This document shows, in pieces, positions 1 to 8,235 of a stretch of 64,000 nucleotides of DNA. The position numbers were made by a program, and so were the translations under genes. The notes below the pieces were generated by a model. The model worked only from the letters and a program-made list of their open reading frames with translations, was not told the DNA's origin and made no database searches. Within the stretch, counting starts at the first letter, position 1. Each line of letters begins with the position of its first letter. Source of the DNA: JAOUEA01 sp038249195 (GTDB lineage Bacteria > Actinomycetota > UBA4738 > HRBIN12). The stretch spans positions 62,001 through 126,000 of the forward strand of contig JBBRWM010000003.1 in NCBI GenBank assembly GCA_038249195.1, read 5' to 3'.

Positions 1-1016
1 GCGAGTCGGGCACGGCGGACCTGCTGGCGGACGGAGGATTCGTGGTGCCGTTGCCGCCCGAGCAGCTCGAGGCATACGTCGCCTTCCTGCAGGGTCTGCG
101 CGCGACTCCGGCCCTTCGGGAGCACGAATTGTTGATGTGGGGGGATGTGCTCGCGGCCCACCCCGAAGCGCTCGACAGGGTTCCTGCGGGGGTAACCGTC
201 TGCGAATGGGGATACGAGTCGACGCATCCCTTCGCGAGCAGGCTCGGACGTCTGCGGGAGGCCAGCATCTCGGCCTGGGTGTGCCCGGGCACGTCCTCAT
301 GGAGCGGCGTCGCCGGACGCGCCCGCAATGCTTGGACGAACATCGCCGCAGCAGCTCGCGCCGGGATCGAGGGCGGGGCAGCTGGGTTGCTGGTCGCCGA
401 CTGGGGCAACGCCGGCCTGGCTTCAGTCGCCGAAGCGCAGGTGGCCGCCGCCGCCGGAGTGTCGTGGTGTCTGGCCACGAACGAGCGAACCAACCCCGGC
501 ACGTTCGGCGATGCGCTGGATCGGATCGTGTTCGCCGATGGGCACGGCCGGTTCGGGTCGTCCATGCTGGCCTTGGGGCAGGTCGATGCCGACTTCGATT
601 CCGGTGTGCCGGAGGTCCCGATGCTGGCCCTGGGCGTCAGAGAGCCCGAGGCGGTCGCGAGATTGGCCTCGGGCGGCATGGGCCCCGACGACGTGGAACC
701 CCTCCGAGCCCGGATCGACGCGGCCCACGGCGGACTGGGCGAGCCGCGGTTGGATCGGCCCGATGCACAGGTGCTCCTGGCAGAACTGGGGTGGGCGGCA
801 GACGCGCTCGATGTCCTCGCGCGAGACCTTCAGGCCAGGCTCGGCGCCGGAGGACGACTCGAAGGCGTCGCAGGAAGCCAACGTCGCCTCCTCTTGCGGG
901 ATCTACTTCCATTGATCGAGCGACGGCGTGCGCTCCGCGATGATCGCTATCGGCCTGGAGGGCGCGACGACGTGGAAGCGGCGCTCGAAGGGCTCGTGGC
1001 TGCCTACTCGCCATGA
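1..1016 (+). CDS. GH20-like beta-N-acetylhexosaminidase, 3' part (5' end outside window)
   Basis: The frame is open from the left edge, so the gene is cut at its 5' end; the GTG at 42 is only the first in-window start codon. The visible part resembles the C-terminal half of the bacterial GH20 type that carries a zincin-like N-terminal domain: LMWGDVLAAHPE, CEWGYESTHPF, then VCPGTSSWSG followed by GAAGLLVADWGNAG, which would be the last strands of the TIM barrel with its substrate-binding tryptophans. The catalytic Asp-Glu pair would lie upstream and cannot be checked. Such enzymes release terminal GlcNAc or GalNAc, which fits the GH4, SIS, deacetylase and kinase genes that follow. Family moderately sure, substrate inferred. 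Confidence 0.7.
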   Translation, partial: ESGTADLLADGGFVVPLPPEQLEAYVAFLQGLRATPALREHELLMWGDVLAAHPEALDRVPAGVTVCEWGYESTHPFASRLGRLREASISAWVCPGTSSWSGVAGRARNAWTNIAAAARAGIEGGAAGLLVADWGNAGLASVAEAQVAAAAGVSWCLATNERTNPGTFGDALDRIVFADGHGRFGSSMLALGQVDADFDSGVPEVPMLALGVREPEAVARLASGGMGPDDVEPLRARIDAAHGGLGEPRLDRPDAQVLLAELGWAADALDVLARDLQARLGAGGRLEGVAGSQRRLLLRDLLPLIERRRALRDDRYRPGGRDDVEAALEGLVAAYSP

Positions 1017-1063
1017 TTCCCTTTCGACGATCTCGCACACCCGGACCAACAGTCGGAAGGTCG

Positions 1064-1080
1064 CCGGCGCGTGACGCCGG
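1064..1080. terminator. GC hairpin between convergent genes
   Basis: CCGGCG and CGCCGG arms around a 5-nt loop (CGTGA), placed just before the convergent end of the GH4 gene. There is no T-run, so this is at best an actinobacterial-style hairpin terminator. Confidence 0.35.
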
Positions 1081-1082
1081 AA

Positions 1083-2363
1083 TCAACCCTGGGGGAAGAA
1101 TCGGGGCAGGTGCGATCGGTTCTGCTCGAGCAGATCCCCGAGCAGGGGCCGGGCCTGGTCGAAATCGCCCACCAGAGGGTTCGCCATGAGCGCCCTGAGC
1201 GCGTGGTCGCGGTCCCCGGTCATGGCCGCGCGGGCCGTCAGCAGCTCGTAGGCCTTGGCCTGCTCCACGAGGCCCAGCATGTCTTCGGCCAGCGGATCCA
1301 CCGGCAACGGGAGGGCACCGTCCCGATCCACCGTGGCGGCGACCTCCACGACGGCGTCCTTGGGGAGGTTGGGGATCGCTCCGCCGTTACGAACGTTCAC
1401 GACCTGGACGTCCCCGGTCCCCGCGTGGAGCGAGGCGACGAGCGCCGCCGCCGCGTCGCTGTAGAACGCTCCGCCGCGCTCCTCCAGGAGCTTCGGCTTG
1501 GCATCGAGGGCCGGATCGCGGTACAGGGCCAGCAGCCCCTTCTCGATGGCCATGACCTCCTCGGCGCGGGTGATCGCCCCCTCGCGACGCTGCTCTGCGA
1601 GTACCCGCCCGGTGAGGTAGTAGAAGTGCAGGTAGTAGCTGGGCACCGAGCCGAGGGCACGGATGAGCTCGGACGGCAGGCCCGTCTCGTCCTCGAGCAG
1701 ATCCATCGCGGTCTCCATCAACGCCGGCAGTCGATCCAGCCCGTCCACCAGGACCTTGCGTTCCCACGTGAGGTGGTTAAGACCGACGTGCTCGAGCTGC
1801 ACGCGCCCCGGCTTTACCCCGAAGTGACCGGCGAACCCTCGCTGGAACCCGATGGCGACGTTGCACAGACCCAGCGCGCGGTGCCCCTCGTCCAGCAGCG
1901 CCTGCGTCACGAGTCCGGTGGGGTTGGTGAAATCGACGAACCAGGCGCCGTCCGCGCCGCGCTTGGCCGTCTCCTCGGCGAGCTCGAGCACCACCGGCAC
2001 GGTGCGCAGGGCCTTCGCGAACCCCCCCGGCCCGGTCGTCTCCTGACCGATGCACCCATAGCGCAAGGGGATCGTCTCGTCCTGGTAGCGCGCCGCCTGG
2101 CCGCCCACGCGCAGCTGCACGATCACGAAGTCCGCGCCCTCGAGCGCGCGATCGCGGTCTTCGGTGATCACGAGATCGCCGCCCCACCCCGCCTTGTGCA
2201 TCATCCGGCCCGCGAGAGCGCCCACCACATCCAGCCGTTCACGGTCGACGTCGAGCAAGACGAGTTCATCCACCGGGAGCCGCTCCCCGCGGGTCACGAA
2301 CCCCTCCACGAGCTCCGGCGTATAGGTGCTGCCACCCCCGATCACCGCCACCTTGACGCCCAT
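1083..2363 (-). CDS. GH4 family glycosidase (6-phospho-beta-glucosidase type)
   Basis: 426 residues from the ATG at 2363; longer in-frame extensions are rejected because the NAD-binding start MGVKVAVIGGGSTYTPEL begins here and an AAGGTGG-type ribosome site precedes it. GH4 enzymes use NAD+ and Mn2+ to cleave glycosides by oxidation and elimination. Visible family features: the Rossmann GGGST (9-13), FTNPTG (145-150), a metal-ligand Cys in GLCN (167), a metal-ligand His in GLNH (197), and GGAFYSDAA carrying the probable catalytic Tyr. Length is normal for the family. It diverges from the SIS gene across a 46-bp gap. Whether the substrate is phosphorylated is unknown; with GH20, SIS and GlcNAc-kinase neighbours, a beta-linked amino-sugar oligosaccharide is plausible. 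Confidence 0.88.
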   Translation of the reverse strand: MGVKVAVIGGGSTYTPELVEGFVTRGERLPVDELVLLDVDRERLDVVGALAGRMMHKAGWGGDLVITEDRDRALEGADFVIVQLRVGGQAARYQDETIPLRYGCIGQETTGPGGFAKALRTVPVVLELAEETAKRGADGAWFVDFTNPTGLVTQALLDEGHRALGLCNVAIGFQRGFAGHFGVKPGRVQLEHVGLNHLTWERKVLVDGLDRLPALMETAMDLLEDETGLPSELIRALGSVPSYYLHFYYLTGRVLAEQRREGAITRAEEVMAIEKGLLALYRDPALDAKPKLLEERGGAFYSDAAAALVASLHAGTGDVQVVNVRNGGAIPNLPKDAVVEVAATVDRDGALPLPVDPLAEDMLGLVEQAKAYELLTARAAMTGDRDHALRALMANPLVGDFDQARPLLGDLLEQNRSHLPRFFPQG

Positions 2364-2372
2364 CGCACCACC

Positions 2373-2402
2373 TTCACACGTGGGACCGTGGCATCGTACA
2401 CT
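2373..2402. promoter_or_regulatory. Overlapping divergent promoters (SIS / GH4)
   Basis: On the + strand TTCACA (2373-2378), 18 bp, TACACT (2397-2402), then only 7 nt to the SIS ATG: a leaderless promoter. On the - strand TACGAT (2393-2398) reads toward GH4, about 30 nt before its ATG. The two -10 boxes share bases, so the two directions should compete for polymerase. Confidence 0.5.
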
Positions 2403-2409
2403 CGCGCCG

Positions 2410-3480
2410 ATGGAATCGTTAGGAAACTTTCCTGACCCATTCATCGCGGAGATCTCCGGGCAGCCGGAGGCGATGCGCCGCGCCGCGGATGCGCTGGCCG
2501 ACCAGACGGCGACACTCCGCGACGCCGCCCGATCTGGCGCCGGGAAGACCGTCGTCTTCACCGGGATGGGGAGCTCCTACGATGCCTGCTACCCCGCCGT
2601 CACGCAGCTCGCCCGCGACGGGGTCGCCGCGGTCATGCTCGACGCCGCGGAGCTCCTGCATTTCCGTTCCGGCATGCTGGGGCCGCGCACGCTGCTCGTG
2701 GCCGTCAGCCAGTCCGGAGAGAGCGCAGAGGTCGTGCGGGCGGTCGAACGGGCGCGCGGCCTCAGCGCCCCGCCGAGCGTGATCACCGTCACGAACGGCG
2801 CCGCCAACGCGCTGGCATCGCTCGCGGACGATGCGCTCGACACCCACGCCGGCGAGGAGTCCGGACCCTCAACCAGGACGTTCGCGGCGTCGCTCGTCAC
2901 GGTGGCGGCGCTCGGACGAGTGCTCGGCGGGCGCGGCGTGGAAGAGACGGTGGACGTCGTGCGCGAGCACGGCGCCTCCGCCGCCGCGGCGATCGAGCGG
3001 CTACTTGCCGACGAGGGCCTCGTGGAGCGGATCGTGGATCGGGTGGACGGGCGCGGCACGATGGTGATCCTGGGCCGCGGTCCCGCCCGGGCGGCGGCCG
3101 AGATGGGAGCCCTCACCGTGAAGGAGGCGGTGGGGATGCCGATCGAGGCGCTGCAGACCGCGCAGTTCCGCCACGGCCCGCTCGAGCTCGCCGGCCCGGA
3201 CCTCGCGGCGCTGATCATCGCCACCGAGCCGGAGACCCTCGATCCCGACCTCGCCCTCGCCGAGGAACTGCTGGCGGCGGGCGCCGGCGTCCTCACCGTC
3301 ACCACGGCCCCCGGCGGTCCACAGGGCGCGATGAACGTCGCGATCGGGTCCATCGACGATGCGCTCGCGCCGGCGGCCTCCGTCGTCCCGGCACAGCTGC
3401 TCGCGTGGCGCCTGTCGATCCTGCGGGGGCGCGAACCCGGCGCCTACTACCGCGCCTCGAAGGTCACCACCCATGAGTGA
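2410..3480 (+). CDS. SIS-domain sugar-phosphate deaminase/isomerase (NagB-II/AgaS/GlmS C-terminal type)
   Basis: 356 residues. The ATG at 2410 is preferred because a -10 box lies 7 nt upstream and the first residues of the in-frame extension look non-coding. Two tandem SIS domains: the first has FTGMGSSYDACYP and SQSGESAEVVRAV (sugar-phosphate binding), the second GRGPARAAAEMGALTVKEAVGMP and the FRHGPLEL motif typical of GlmS isomerase domains and of SIS-type glucosamine-6-phosphate deaminases. There is no glutaminase domain, so it is not GlmS. Probable role: convert GlcN-6-P (made by the downstream kinase and deacetylase) to Fru-6-P plus ammonia. It overlaps the next gene by 8 nt. Confidence 0.85.
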   Translation: MESLGNFPDPFIAEISGQPEAMRRAADALADQTATLRDAARSGAGKTVVFTGMGSSYDACYPAVTQLARDGVAAVMLDAAELLHFRSGMLGPRTLLVAVSQSGESAEVVRAVERARGLSAPPSVITVTNGAANALASLADDALDTHAGEESGPSTRTFAASLVTVAALGRVLGGRGVEETVDVVREHGASAAAAIERLLADEGLVERIVDRVDGRGTMVILGRGPARAAAEMGALTVKEAVGMPIEALQTAQFRHGPLELAGPDLAALIIATEPETLDPDLALAEELLAAGAGVLTVTTAPGGPQGAMNVAIGSIDDALAPAASVVPAQLLAWRLSILRGREPGAYYRASKVTTHE

Positions 3481-4099
3481 GCTCGCGGGCAGCCGCCTGC
3501 GGGTGGCACTCACCTTCGACGCGGAGCACCCCGACCGGGCATGGTGCCCACCCGGCAACGCCGAGCTCGTTCTCGACACCCTTGCCGATCGCGACGTGCG
3601 CGCGAGCTTCTTCGTGCAGGGGCGATGGGCGCAGTCGCAACCGGCGGTCGCCCGCCGGATCGCCGATGACGGCCACTTGGTGGGGCACCACTCCCACTAT
3701 CACGCCCGCATGCCCCTGCTGTCCGACGCCGGCCTCGAGGCGGACCTCACGTCGGGCTTCGCAGCGGTGCATGCCGCAACCGGCCGCGACCCGAGGCCCT
3801 GGTTCCGGTGCCCGTTCGGCGCGGGCTTCGACGACGCCCGCGTCCTCGCCGCTCTCGGGCGCCTCGGGTACCGCAACGTCCATTGGCACGTGGAGCTGGA
3901 GGACTGGGAAGCATGGCGCACCGGCGACGCGATCGCCCTGGACGCGGTTGCGGGCGTTCGCGCCCATGGAGACGGCGCGGTGGTCTTGCTGCACACGTGG
4001 CCGGGGGGCAGCGGGGAGGCGGTCGGGACCGCGATCGACGGGCTGCGCGCGGCCGGCGCGACGTTCGTAACGGTGGACGAGCTCGAGGAGCTGCCGTGA
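3473..4099 (+). CDS. Polysaccharide deacetylase (NodB homology, CE4)
   Basis: 208 residues. Start ATG 3473 lies inside the end of the SIS gene (coupled). CE4 motifs in order: TFDAEHPD (motif 1, catalytic Asp), HHSHYHA (motif 2, metal His pair), RCPFGAG (motif 3), and LLHTWPG near the C-terminus (motif 5 His). No signal peptide or membrane segment, so it should act in the cytoplasm on imported amino-sugar oligomers or monomers rather than on cell-wall chitin or peptidoglycan. Neighbours suggest removal of acetyl groups from GlcNAc-type substrates before the deaminase step. The motif 1 variant (DAEH rather than DD) is unusual. Confidence 0.85.
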   Translation: MSELAGSRLRVALTFDAEHPDRAWCPPGNAELVLDTLADRDVRASFFVQGRWAQSQPAVARRIADDGHLVGHHSHYHARMPLLSDAGLEADLTSGFAAVHAATGRDPRPWFRCPFGAGFDDARVLAALGRLGYRNVHWHVELEDWEAWRTGDAIALDAVAGVRAHGDGAVVLLHTWPGGSGEAVGTAIDGLRAAGATFVTVDELEELP

Positions 4100-5145
4100 G
4101 CCGTCGTCCCGCTCTGCTGGCCGTCGACGGAGGCGGCTCCAAGATCGACGCGGCGCTCTTGCGCAAGGACGGGACCGTGTTGGGCGCAGCCCGGATCCGC
4201 ACGAGGGAGTTCGCGGAGAACGGCGGAGACGGGCACATGCAGCAGGTGGTGGACGCCGTCGTGGCCGCGTGCGCCGACGCCGACGTCTCCCTCGATCGGT
4301 TGCCGGTAGCCGACCTCGGGATGTTCTGCCTGGCGGGGGCAGATCTCCCCGCGGACGACCGCAAGATCGCCCGGTGGCTCGACGGACGCGGTCTCGCGGC
4401 GGAGGACCTCGTGCGCAACGACACGTTCGCGGTCCTGCGGGCGGGGACCGATCGCTCCTGGGGCGTCGGCGTGGTCTGCGGCTCGGGCATCAACTGCAGC
4501 GGCGTGGCCCCGGACGGACGCATCACGCGGTTCCCCGCCGTCGGGCCGATCTCGGGGGATTGGGGGGGTGGCGGCGACATCGGGAGCATGGCCGTGTGGC
4601 ATGCCATCCGAGCCGAGGACGGGCGAGGAGAGAAGACGACCCTGGCCGGGGCCGTGCCGAGGGCGTTCGGGTACCGACGACCTCGCCAGGTGCTGGAGGC
4701 CCTGTACTACGGCCGTCTCGATGAGGAGCGGATCCTCGAGATCGCCCCCCTCGTCTTCGCCGAGGCCGAGGCGGGCGACGCCGTGGCTCGCAGCATCGTC
4801 GAACGGCAGGCCGACGAGGTGGTGGCCATGGCCGGCACCGCCATCGCGCGGCTCCGGATGACCAAGCTCGACGTTCACGTCGTGCTGGGAGGGGGCATCT
4901 TCCACACGCGCGACGAGCAGTTCTTCGCACGGATCCGCGCGGGATTGCGCGGGGTGGCCCCGCGCGCGAGCACCCGCCTGCTGACCAATCCCCCGGTGAT
5001 CGGCGCTGCGCTGCTGGGGCTCGATCAACTCGGCGCGACGGGTGCCGCGAAGTCGCGCGCCCGCCGCACCTTGACCCACGAACGCCTCACGCCCGAGACT
5101 CGCACCCGTCGGAAGGAGCCACCTGATGGCCCAGATCGTCCTTGA
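4096..5145 (+). CDS. BadF/BadG-type ATPase, probable N-acetylglucosamine kinase
   Basis: 349 residues from GTG 4096, a GTGA overlap with the deacetylase stop. Actin-like ATPase fold: phosphate-1 LLAVDGGGSKIDAALL at the N-terminus, connect-1 region, phosphate-2 VVCGSGINCSGV, GDWGGGGDIGS, and the adenosine-site VHVVLGGGIFHTRD. This is the pattern of the eukaryote/bacterial GlcNAc kinase branch of the BadF/BadG/BcrA/BcrD family, which phosphorylates GlcNAc or GlcN at O6. The operon position between deacetylase and ABC ATPase supports amino-sugar phosphorylation. The last codons overlap the next gene by 20 nt. Confidence 0.82.
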   Translation: MSRRPALLAVDGGGSKIDAALLRKDGTVLGAARIRTREFAENGGDGHMQQVVDAVVAACADADVSLDRLPVADLGMFCLAGADLPADDRKIARWLDGRGLAAEDLVRNDTFAVLRAGTDRSWGVGVVCGSGINCSGVAPDGRITRFPAVGPISGDWGGGGDIGSMAVWHAIRAEDGRGEKTTLAGAVPRAFGYRRPRQVLEALYYGRLDEERILEIAPLVFAEAEAGDAVARSIVERQADEVVAMAGTAIARLRMTKLDVHVVLGGGIFHTRDEQFFARIRAGLRGVAPRASTRLLTNPPVIGAALLGLDQLGATGAAKSRARRTLTHERLTPETRTRRKEPPDGPDRP

Positions 5146-6328
5146 CAGCGTCAGCAAGGTATTCGGGAGCGACGTGATCGCCGTGAACAACGTCTCCCTC
5201 GAGATCGGCGACGGCGAGTTCATGGTCCTCGTGGGACCCTCGGGCTGTGGCAAGTCCACGATCCTGCGGATCCTCGCGGGCCTGGAGGAGGTCACGGCAG
5301 GAGAGATCTCGATCGGCGAGACCGATGTCACCGACCTGCAGCCGAAGGACCGCGACGTCGCCATGGTGTTCCAGAACTACGCCCTGTATCCGCACATGAC
5401 GGTCGAGCAGAACCTCGGCTTCGGCCTGAAGCTCCGCAAGACCGGGAAGGCCGAGGCGAAACAACGGGTCGCCGACGCGGCGAAGATCCTCGGCCTCGAC
5501 CCGCTGATGCATCGCAAGCCTTCCGAGCTCTCGGGCGGCCAGCGCCAGCGCGTGGCGATCGGCCGGGCCATGGTCCGCGAGCCACGGGCGTTCCTGATGG
5601 ACGAGCCGCTCTCGAACCTCGACGCCAAGCTCCGGGTCCAGATGCGCGCCGAACTCTCAAGGCTGCACGAGCGGCTCGGCACGACCACCGTCTACGTGAC
5701 GCACGACCAGGTGGAGGCGATGACGCTCGGCCAGCGCGTGGCGGTGCTCAAGGACGGGGTCCTGCAGCAGGTCGACACGCCGCAGAACCTCTACAACCAC
5801 CCGGCCAACCTCTTCGTGGCCGCTTTCATCGGATCTCCGCCCATGAACCTGGTGGAGGCGGATGTCGGCGACGGCTCCCTGTCCTTCGCCGCGACGACGC
5901 TGCCGCTCGCGGACGACGCCGGCCTGGAGGCTCACCGGGGCCGGAGGGTGATCCTCGGGATCCGACCATCCGACCTGGAGGACTGCGACGTCTGGCACAA
6001 CGAGGACCTCCCCACGATCGAGGTGACGGCGGAGGTCACGGAGGAACTGGGCTCCGAGGTCAACGTGATCTTCCCCATCGACGCGCCGCCGGTCCTGACC
6101 GAGGACACGCTGGCCGCCGCGAGCGACGAGGGAGACCATGACAACGTTCCCCTGATCGCCGACACCCAAGATCGCTGCCGCTTCTGTGCTCGGGTCGACG
6201 CGCGCACCCACTGCGCTCCCGGCGACACGATCCGGCTCTCCGTCGACCCCGCGCGATTCCACTTCTTCGACCCGGACACCGGCCAGGCGGTCGGCGCGAG
6301 AGCGCAGGCGGTCGCGACCGTCGGGTGA
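5126..6328 (+). CDS. Sugar ABC transporter ATP-binding subunit (MsiK/UgpC/MalK type)
   Basis: 400 residues. Walker A GPSGCGKST (37-45), Q-loop FQNYALYPHM, signature LSGGQRQR (135-142), Walker B FLMDEPLSNLD (156-166), H-loop VTHDQ (191-195), followed by a TOBE/OB regulatory domain, as in ATPases shared by carbohydrate importers. AAGGAG lies about 9 nt before the ATG. It is the last gene of the amino-sugar operon; no permease or binding-protein genes are visible here, so it either serves several importers or its partners lie left of the window. The TOBE domain holds an unusual three-Cys stretch (RCRFCARVDARTHC). Confidence 0.92.
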   Translation: MAQIVLDSVSKVFGSDVIAVNNVSLEIGDGEFMVLVGPSGCGKSTILRILAGLEEVTAGEISIGETDVTDLQPKDRDVAMVFQNYALYPHMTVEQNLGFGLKLRKTGKAEAKQRVADAAKILGLDPLMHRKPSELSGGQRQRVAIGRAMVREPRAFLMDEPLSNLDAKLRVQMRAELSRLHERLGTTTVYVTHDQVEAMTLGQRVAVLKDGVLQQVDTPQNLYNHPANLFVAAFIGSPPMNLVEADVGDGSLSFAATTLPLADDAGLEAHRGRRVILGIRPSDLEDCDVWHNEDLPTIEVTAEVTEELGSEVNVIFPIDAPPVLTEDTLAAASDEGDHDNVPLIADTQDRCRFCARVDARTHCAPGDTIRLSVDPARFHFFDPDTGQAVGARAQAVATVG

Positions 6329-6342
6329 GCGGGGATCCCCGC
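6329..6342. terminator. Perfect palindrome at convergent gene ends
   Basis: GCGGGGATCCCCGC directly after the ABC ATPase stop and 2 nt before the end of the M20 gene on the other strand. It can form a hairpin in either transcript; no T-run. Confidence 0.45.
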
Positions 6343-6344
6343 CG

Positions 6345-7505
6345 TCACAACCGGGTGATGACGCCCGCCAGCAAGGCGATCCTCGGCACCACGCTCGAGA
6401 GATCGAGCCATTCGGCCGGCGCGTGATCGTCGCCTCCGACGGGCCCCAGCCCGTCGATCGTGGGGGTCCCCGCCGCGCTCACGGTGTTGGCGTCGGACGC
6501 GCCGCCGGTCGCGGTGTCCTTGAGCTCGAAGCCCAGCTCGTTCGCGACCTCGATGGCGAGGGTCGCGAGGCGCGCGCCGCCCTCCTTCTTCTCCATGGGG
6601 CGATGCCACCCCTGCGCCCGAACATCGATCGCCACATCCGGAACGACGCTCTGAGCGCACAAGCGCTCGATCTCCGCCTCGGCCGCCTCCAACGTTGCGA
6701 GGGCGGGCGAGCGCAGGTCGACCTGGAGCACGCAGCGCTCCGGCACCACGTTGGTGCGCGTGCCGCCGCGGGCGACGCCCACGTTCACGGTGACCGCGGG
6801 CCAGCGTCCGTTCAGGGCCTGGAGCGCGACGATCTTGTGCGCGGCTTCGAGCACGGCGTTGCGGCCCTTCTCGGGCTCGACCCCGGCGTGCGCCGCGCGG
6901 CCGGAGATCGTGATCGTGTAGTCCGTGATCCCCTTGCGCGCGCTCACGATGTCCCCGTTGGCCCGAGCCCCCTCCAGCACGAAGGCGACGTCGTGCTGGG
7001 GAGCGAGCTCCTTGATGATGGCACCGCTGAACGGCGATCCGATCTCCTCGTCCGGATTGCAGACGTACGTGATCCGCTCGAACCCCCCGAACCCGCCCGC
7101 CCGCAGCACGTCGGCGGCGTAGAACCCCGTGAGCAGGCCACCCTTCATGTCCGAGACGCCGGGTCCCCGGGCGATGTCGCCGTCGACCCGGAATGGGCGC
7201 TCCGCGGTGGTGCCGTCGTCGAAGACGGTGTCCATGTGACCCACCAGGAGCACGCGGGGACCGCCGGAGCCGGTGAGCCGCCCGATCAAGAGGTCACCGA
7301 GCCGGGGGGCGCCGTCGGTCGGAGCGTGTCGTCGCCGCTCCACCTCCCATCCGCCTGCCTCGAAGCGCGCCTCGCACAGATCGGCGATGGCATCGACGCC
7401 CATCGGTGAGTAGGAGCCGCAGTCGATGTTCACCATCTGTTCGAGCGAGGAAACGAACTCGTCGTAGCGGGCGGCCGCCAGGTCGCGGAGCACGAGCAGG
7501 TCCAT
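6345..7505 (-). CDS. M20 family metallopeptidase (glutamate carboxypeptidase-like)
   Basis: 386 residues. Di-zinc M20 ligands and catalytic residues are all visible: GHMDTVF (H90, D92), GVSDMKGG (D119 bridging), NPDEEIGS (E153 base, E154), LEGARANGD (E179) and GGDDHAPAEW (H361). The dimerisation insert (SGRAAHAGVEPEKGRNA) lies between. Closest in pattern to carboxypeptidase G2-like hydrolases that remove C-terminal glutamate or cleave acyl-amino acids. No signal peptide, so cytoplasmic. The ATG at 7505 has a -10 box 8 nt upstream (leaderless). Exact substrate unknown. Confidence 0.88.
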   Translation of the reverse strand: MDLLVLRDLAAARYDEFVSSLEQMVNIDCGSYSPMGVDAIADLCEARFEAGGWEVERRRHAPTDGAPRLGDLLIGRLTGSGGPRVLLVGHMDTVFDDGTTAERPFRVDGDIARGPGVSDMKGGLLTGFYAADVLRAGGFGGFERITYVCNPDEEIGSPFSGAIIKELAPQHDVAFVLEGARANGDIVSARKGITDYTITISGRAAHAGVEPEKGRNAVLEAAHKIVALQALNGRWPAVTVNVGVARGGTRTNVVPERCVLQVDLRSPALATLEAAEAEIERLCAQSVVPDVAIDVRAQGWHRPMEKKEGGARLATLAIEVANELGFELKDTATGGASDANTVSAAGTPTIDGLGPVGGDDHAPAEWLDLSSVVPRIALLAGVITRL

Positions 7506-7513
7506 GGGCAGGG

Positions 7514-7566
7514 ACGCTAGCAGGGCCGCGCCGCACCCGTCGGCGGCAGCGTGGCCGGGGTAGCAT
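7514..7566. promoter_or_regulatory. Two divergent leaderless promoters (M20 / PlsC)
   Basis: - strand TAGCGT (7514-7519) with 8 nt to the M20 ATG; + strand TAGCAT (7561-7566) with 9 nt to the PlsC GTG. Neither start has a convincing ribosome-binding site. -35 boxes are not obvious. Confidence 0.5.
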
Positions 7567-7575
7567 CCCGGCGCC

Positions 7576-8235
7576 GTGCAGGAGATGAACTGGGTCTGGC
7601 GTCTCGGGTCGCGGCCCGTCTACGCCGTCGCGAAGCTGCTGCTGCGCCTTCACGTGGAGGGCGTGGCCAACGTGCCGCGCGAGGGACCGGCGATCCTGGC
7701 GTGCAATCACGTGAGCGTCCTGGACGGTCCCCTCCTTGCGGCGATCGTGGGCACCGAGCGTCAGCGCGCGCCGCGCTTCCTCATCGCATCCGAGGTGTAC
7801 GACCTGCGGTGGGGGTGGATCTTGCGCCAGGCGCGGCAGATCCCGATCTATCGCGGAACGGGCGACGTGAACGCGCTCGACGCCGTCGTGGACGCCGTTC
7901 GCGCGGGCGCCATCGCCGGGATCTTCCCCGAGGGTCGCGTGAGCGAGGACCCGAGGCTGGGGACCCAGCGCTTGCGCTCGGGCATCTCGCGCGTCGCAGG
8001 TCCGGCGGGGGCCCCCGTGATCCCGATGGGCATCTGGGGGACACAGGTGCCGTGGCCTCAGGAGGGCCTGCGAGCCGGATCCCGCCGCTGGCGCCCGCCC
8101 GTCGCCGTCATCATGGGCGAACCCATCGCCCCACCCCGCCGCGGCGAACCCGGCTTGAGCTTCCGCCTGCGCCTGCGGGAGGCCATGTCCGTCCCCTTGC
8201 TCAGGGCCCAGTCGCTCGCAGGCGATCCCTCGTGA
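7576..8235 (+). CDS. PlsC-like 1-acyl-sn-glycerol-3-phosphate acyltransferase
   Basis: 219 residues. Acyltransferase block I NHVSVLD (H45 to D50, the catalytic HX4D), block III FPEGRVSED (E119) that contacts the glycerol phosphate, and block IV VIPMGIWG. A single N-terminal hydrophobic stretch suggests membrane association. It would transfer an acyl group to lysophosphatidate in phospholipid synthesis, or act on a related lipid. GTG 7576 is chosen from the -10 box 9 nt upstream; ATG 7585 is the alternative. It overlaps the Nudix gene by 4 nt (GTGA). Confidence 0.9.
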   Translation: MQEMNWVWRLGSRPVYAVAKLLLRLHVEGVANVPREGPAILACNHVSVLDGPLLAAIVGTERQRAPRFLIASEVYDLRWGWILRQARQIPIYRGTGDVNALDAVVDAVRAGAIAGIFPEGRVSEDPRLGTQRLRSGISRVAGPAGAPVIPMGIWGTQVPWPQEGLRAGSRRWRPPVAVIMGEPIAPPRRGEPGLSFRLRLREAMSVPLLRAQSLAGDPS

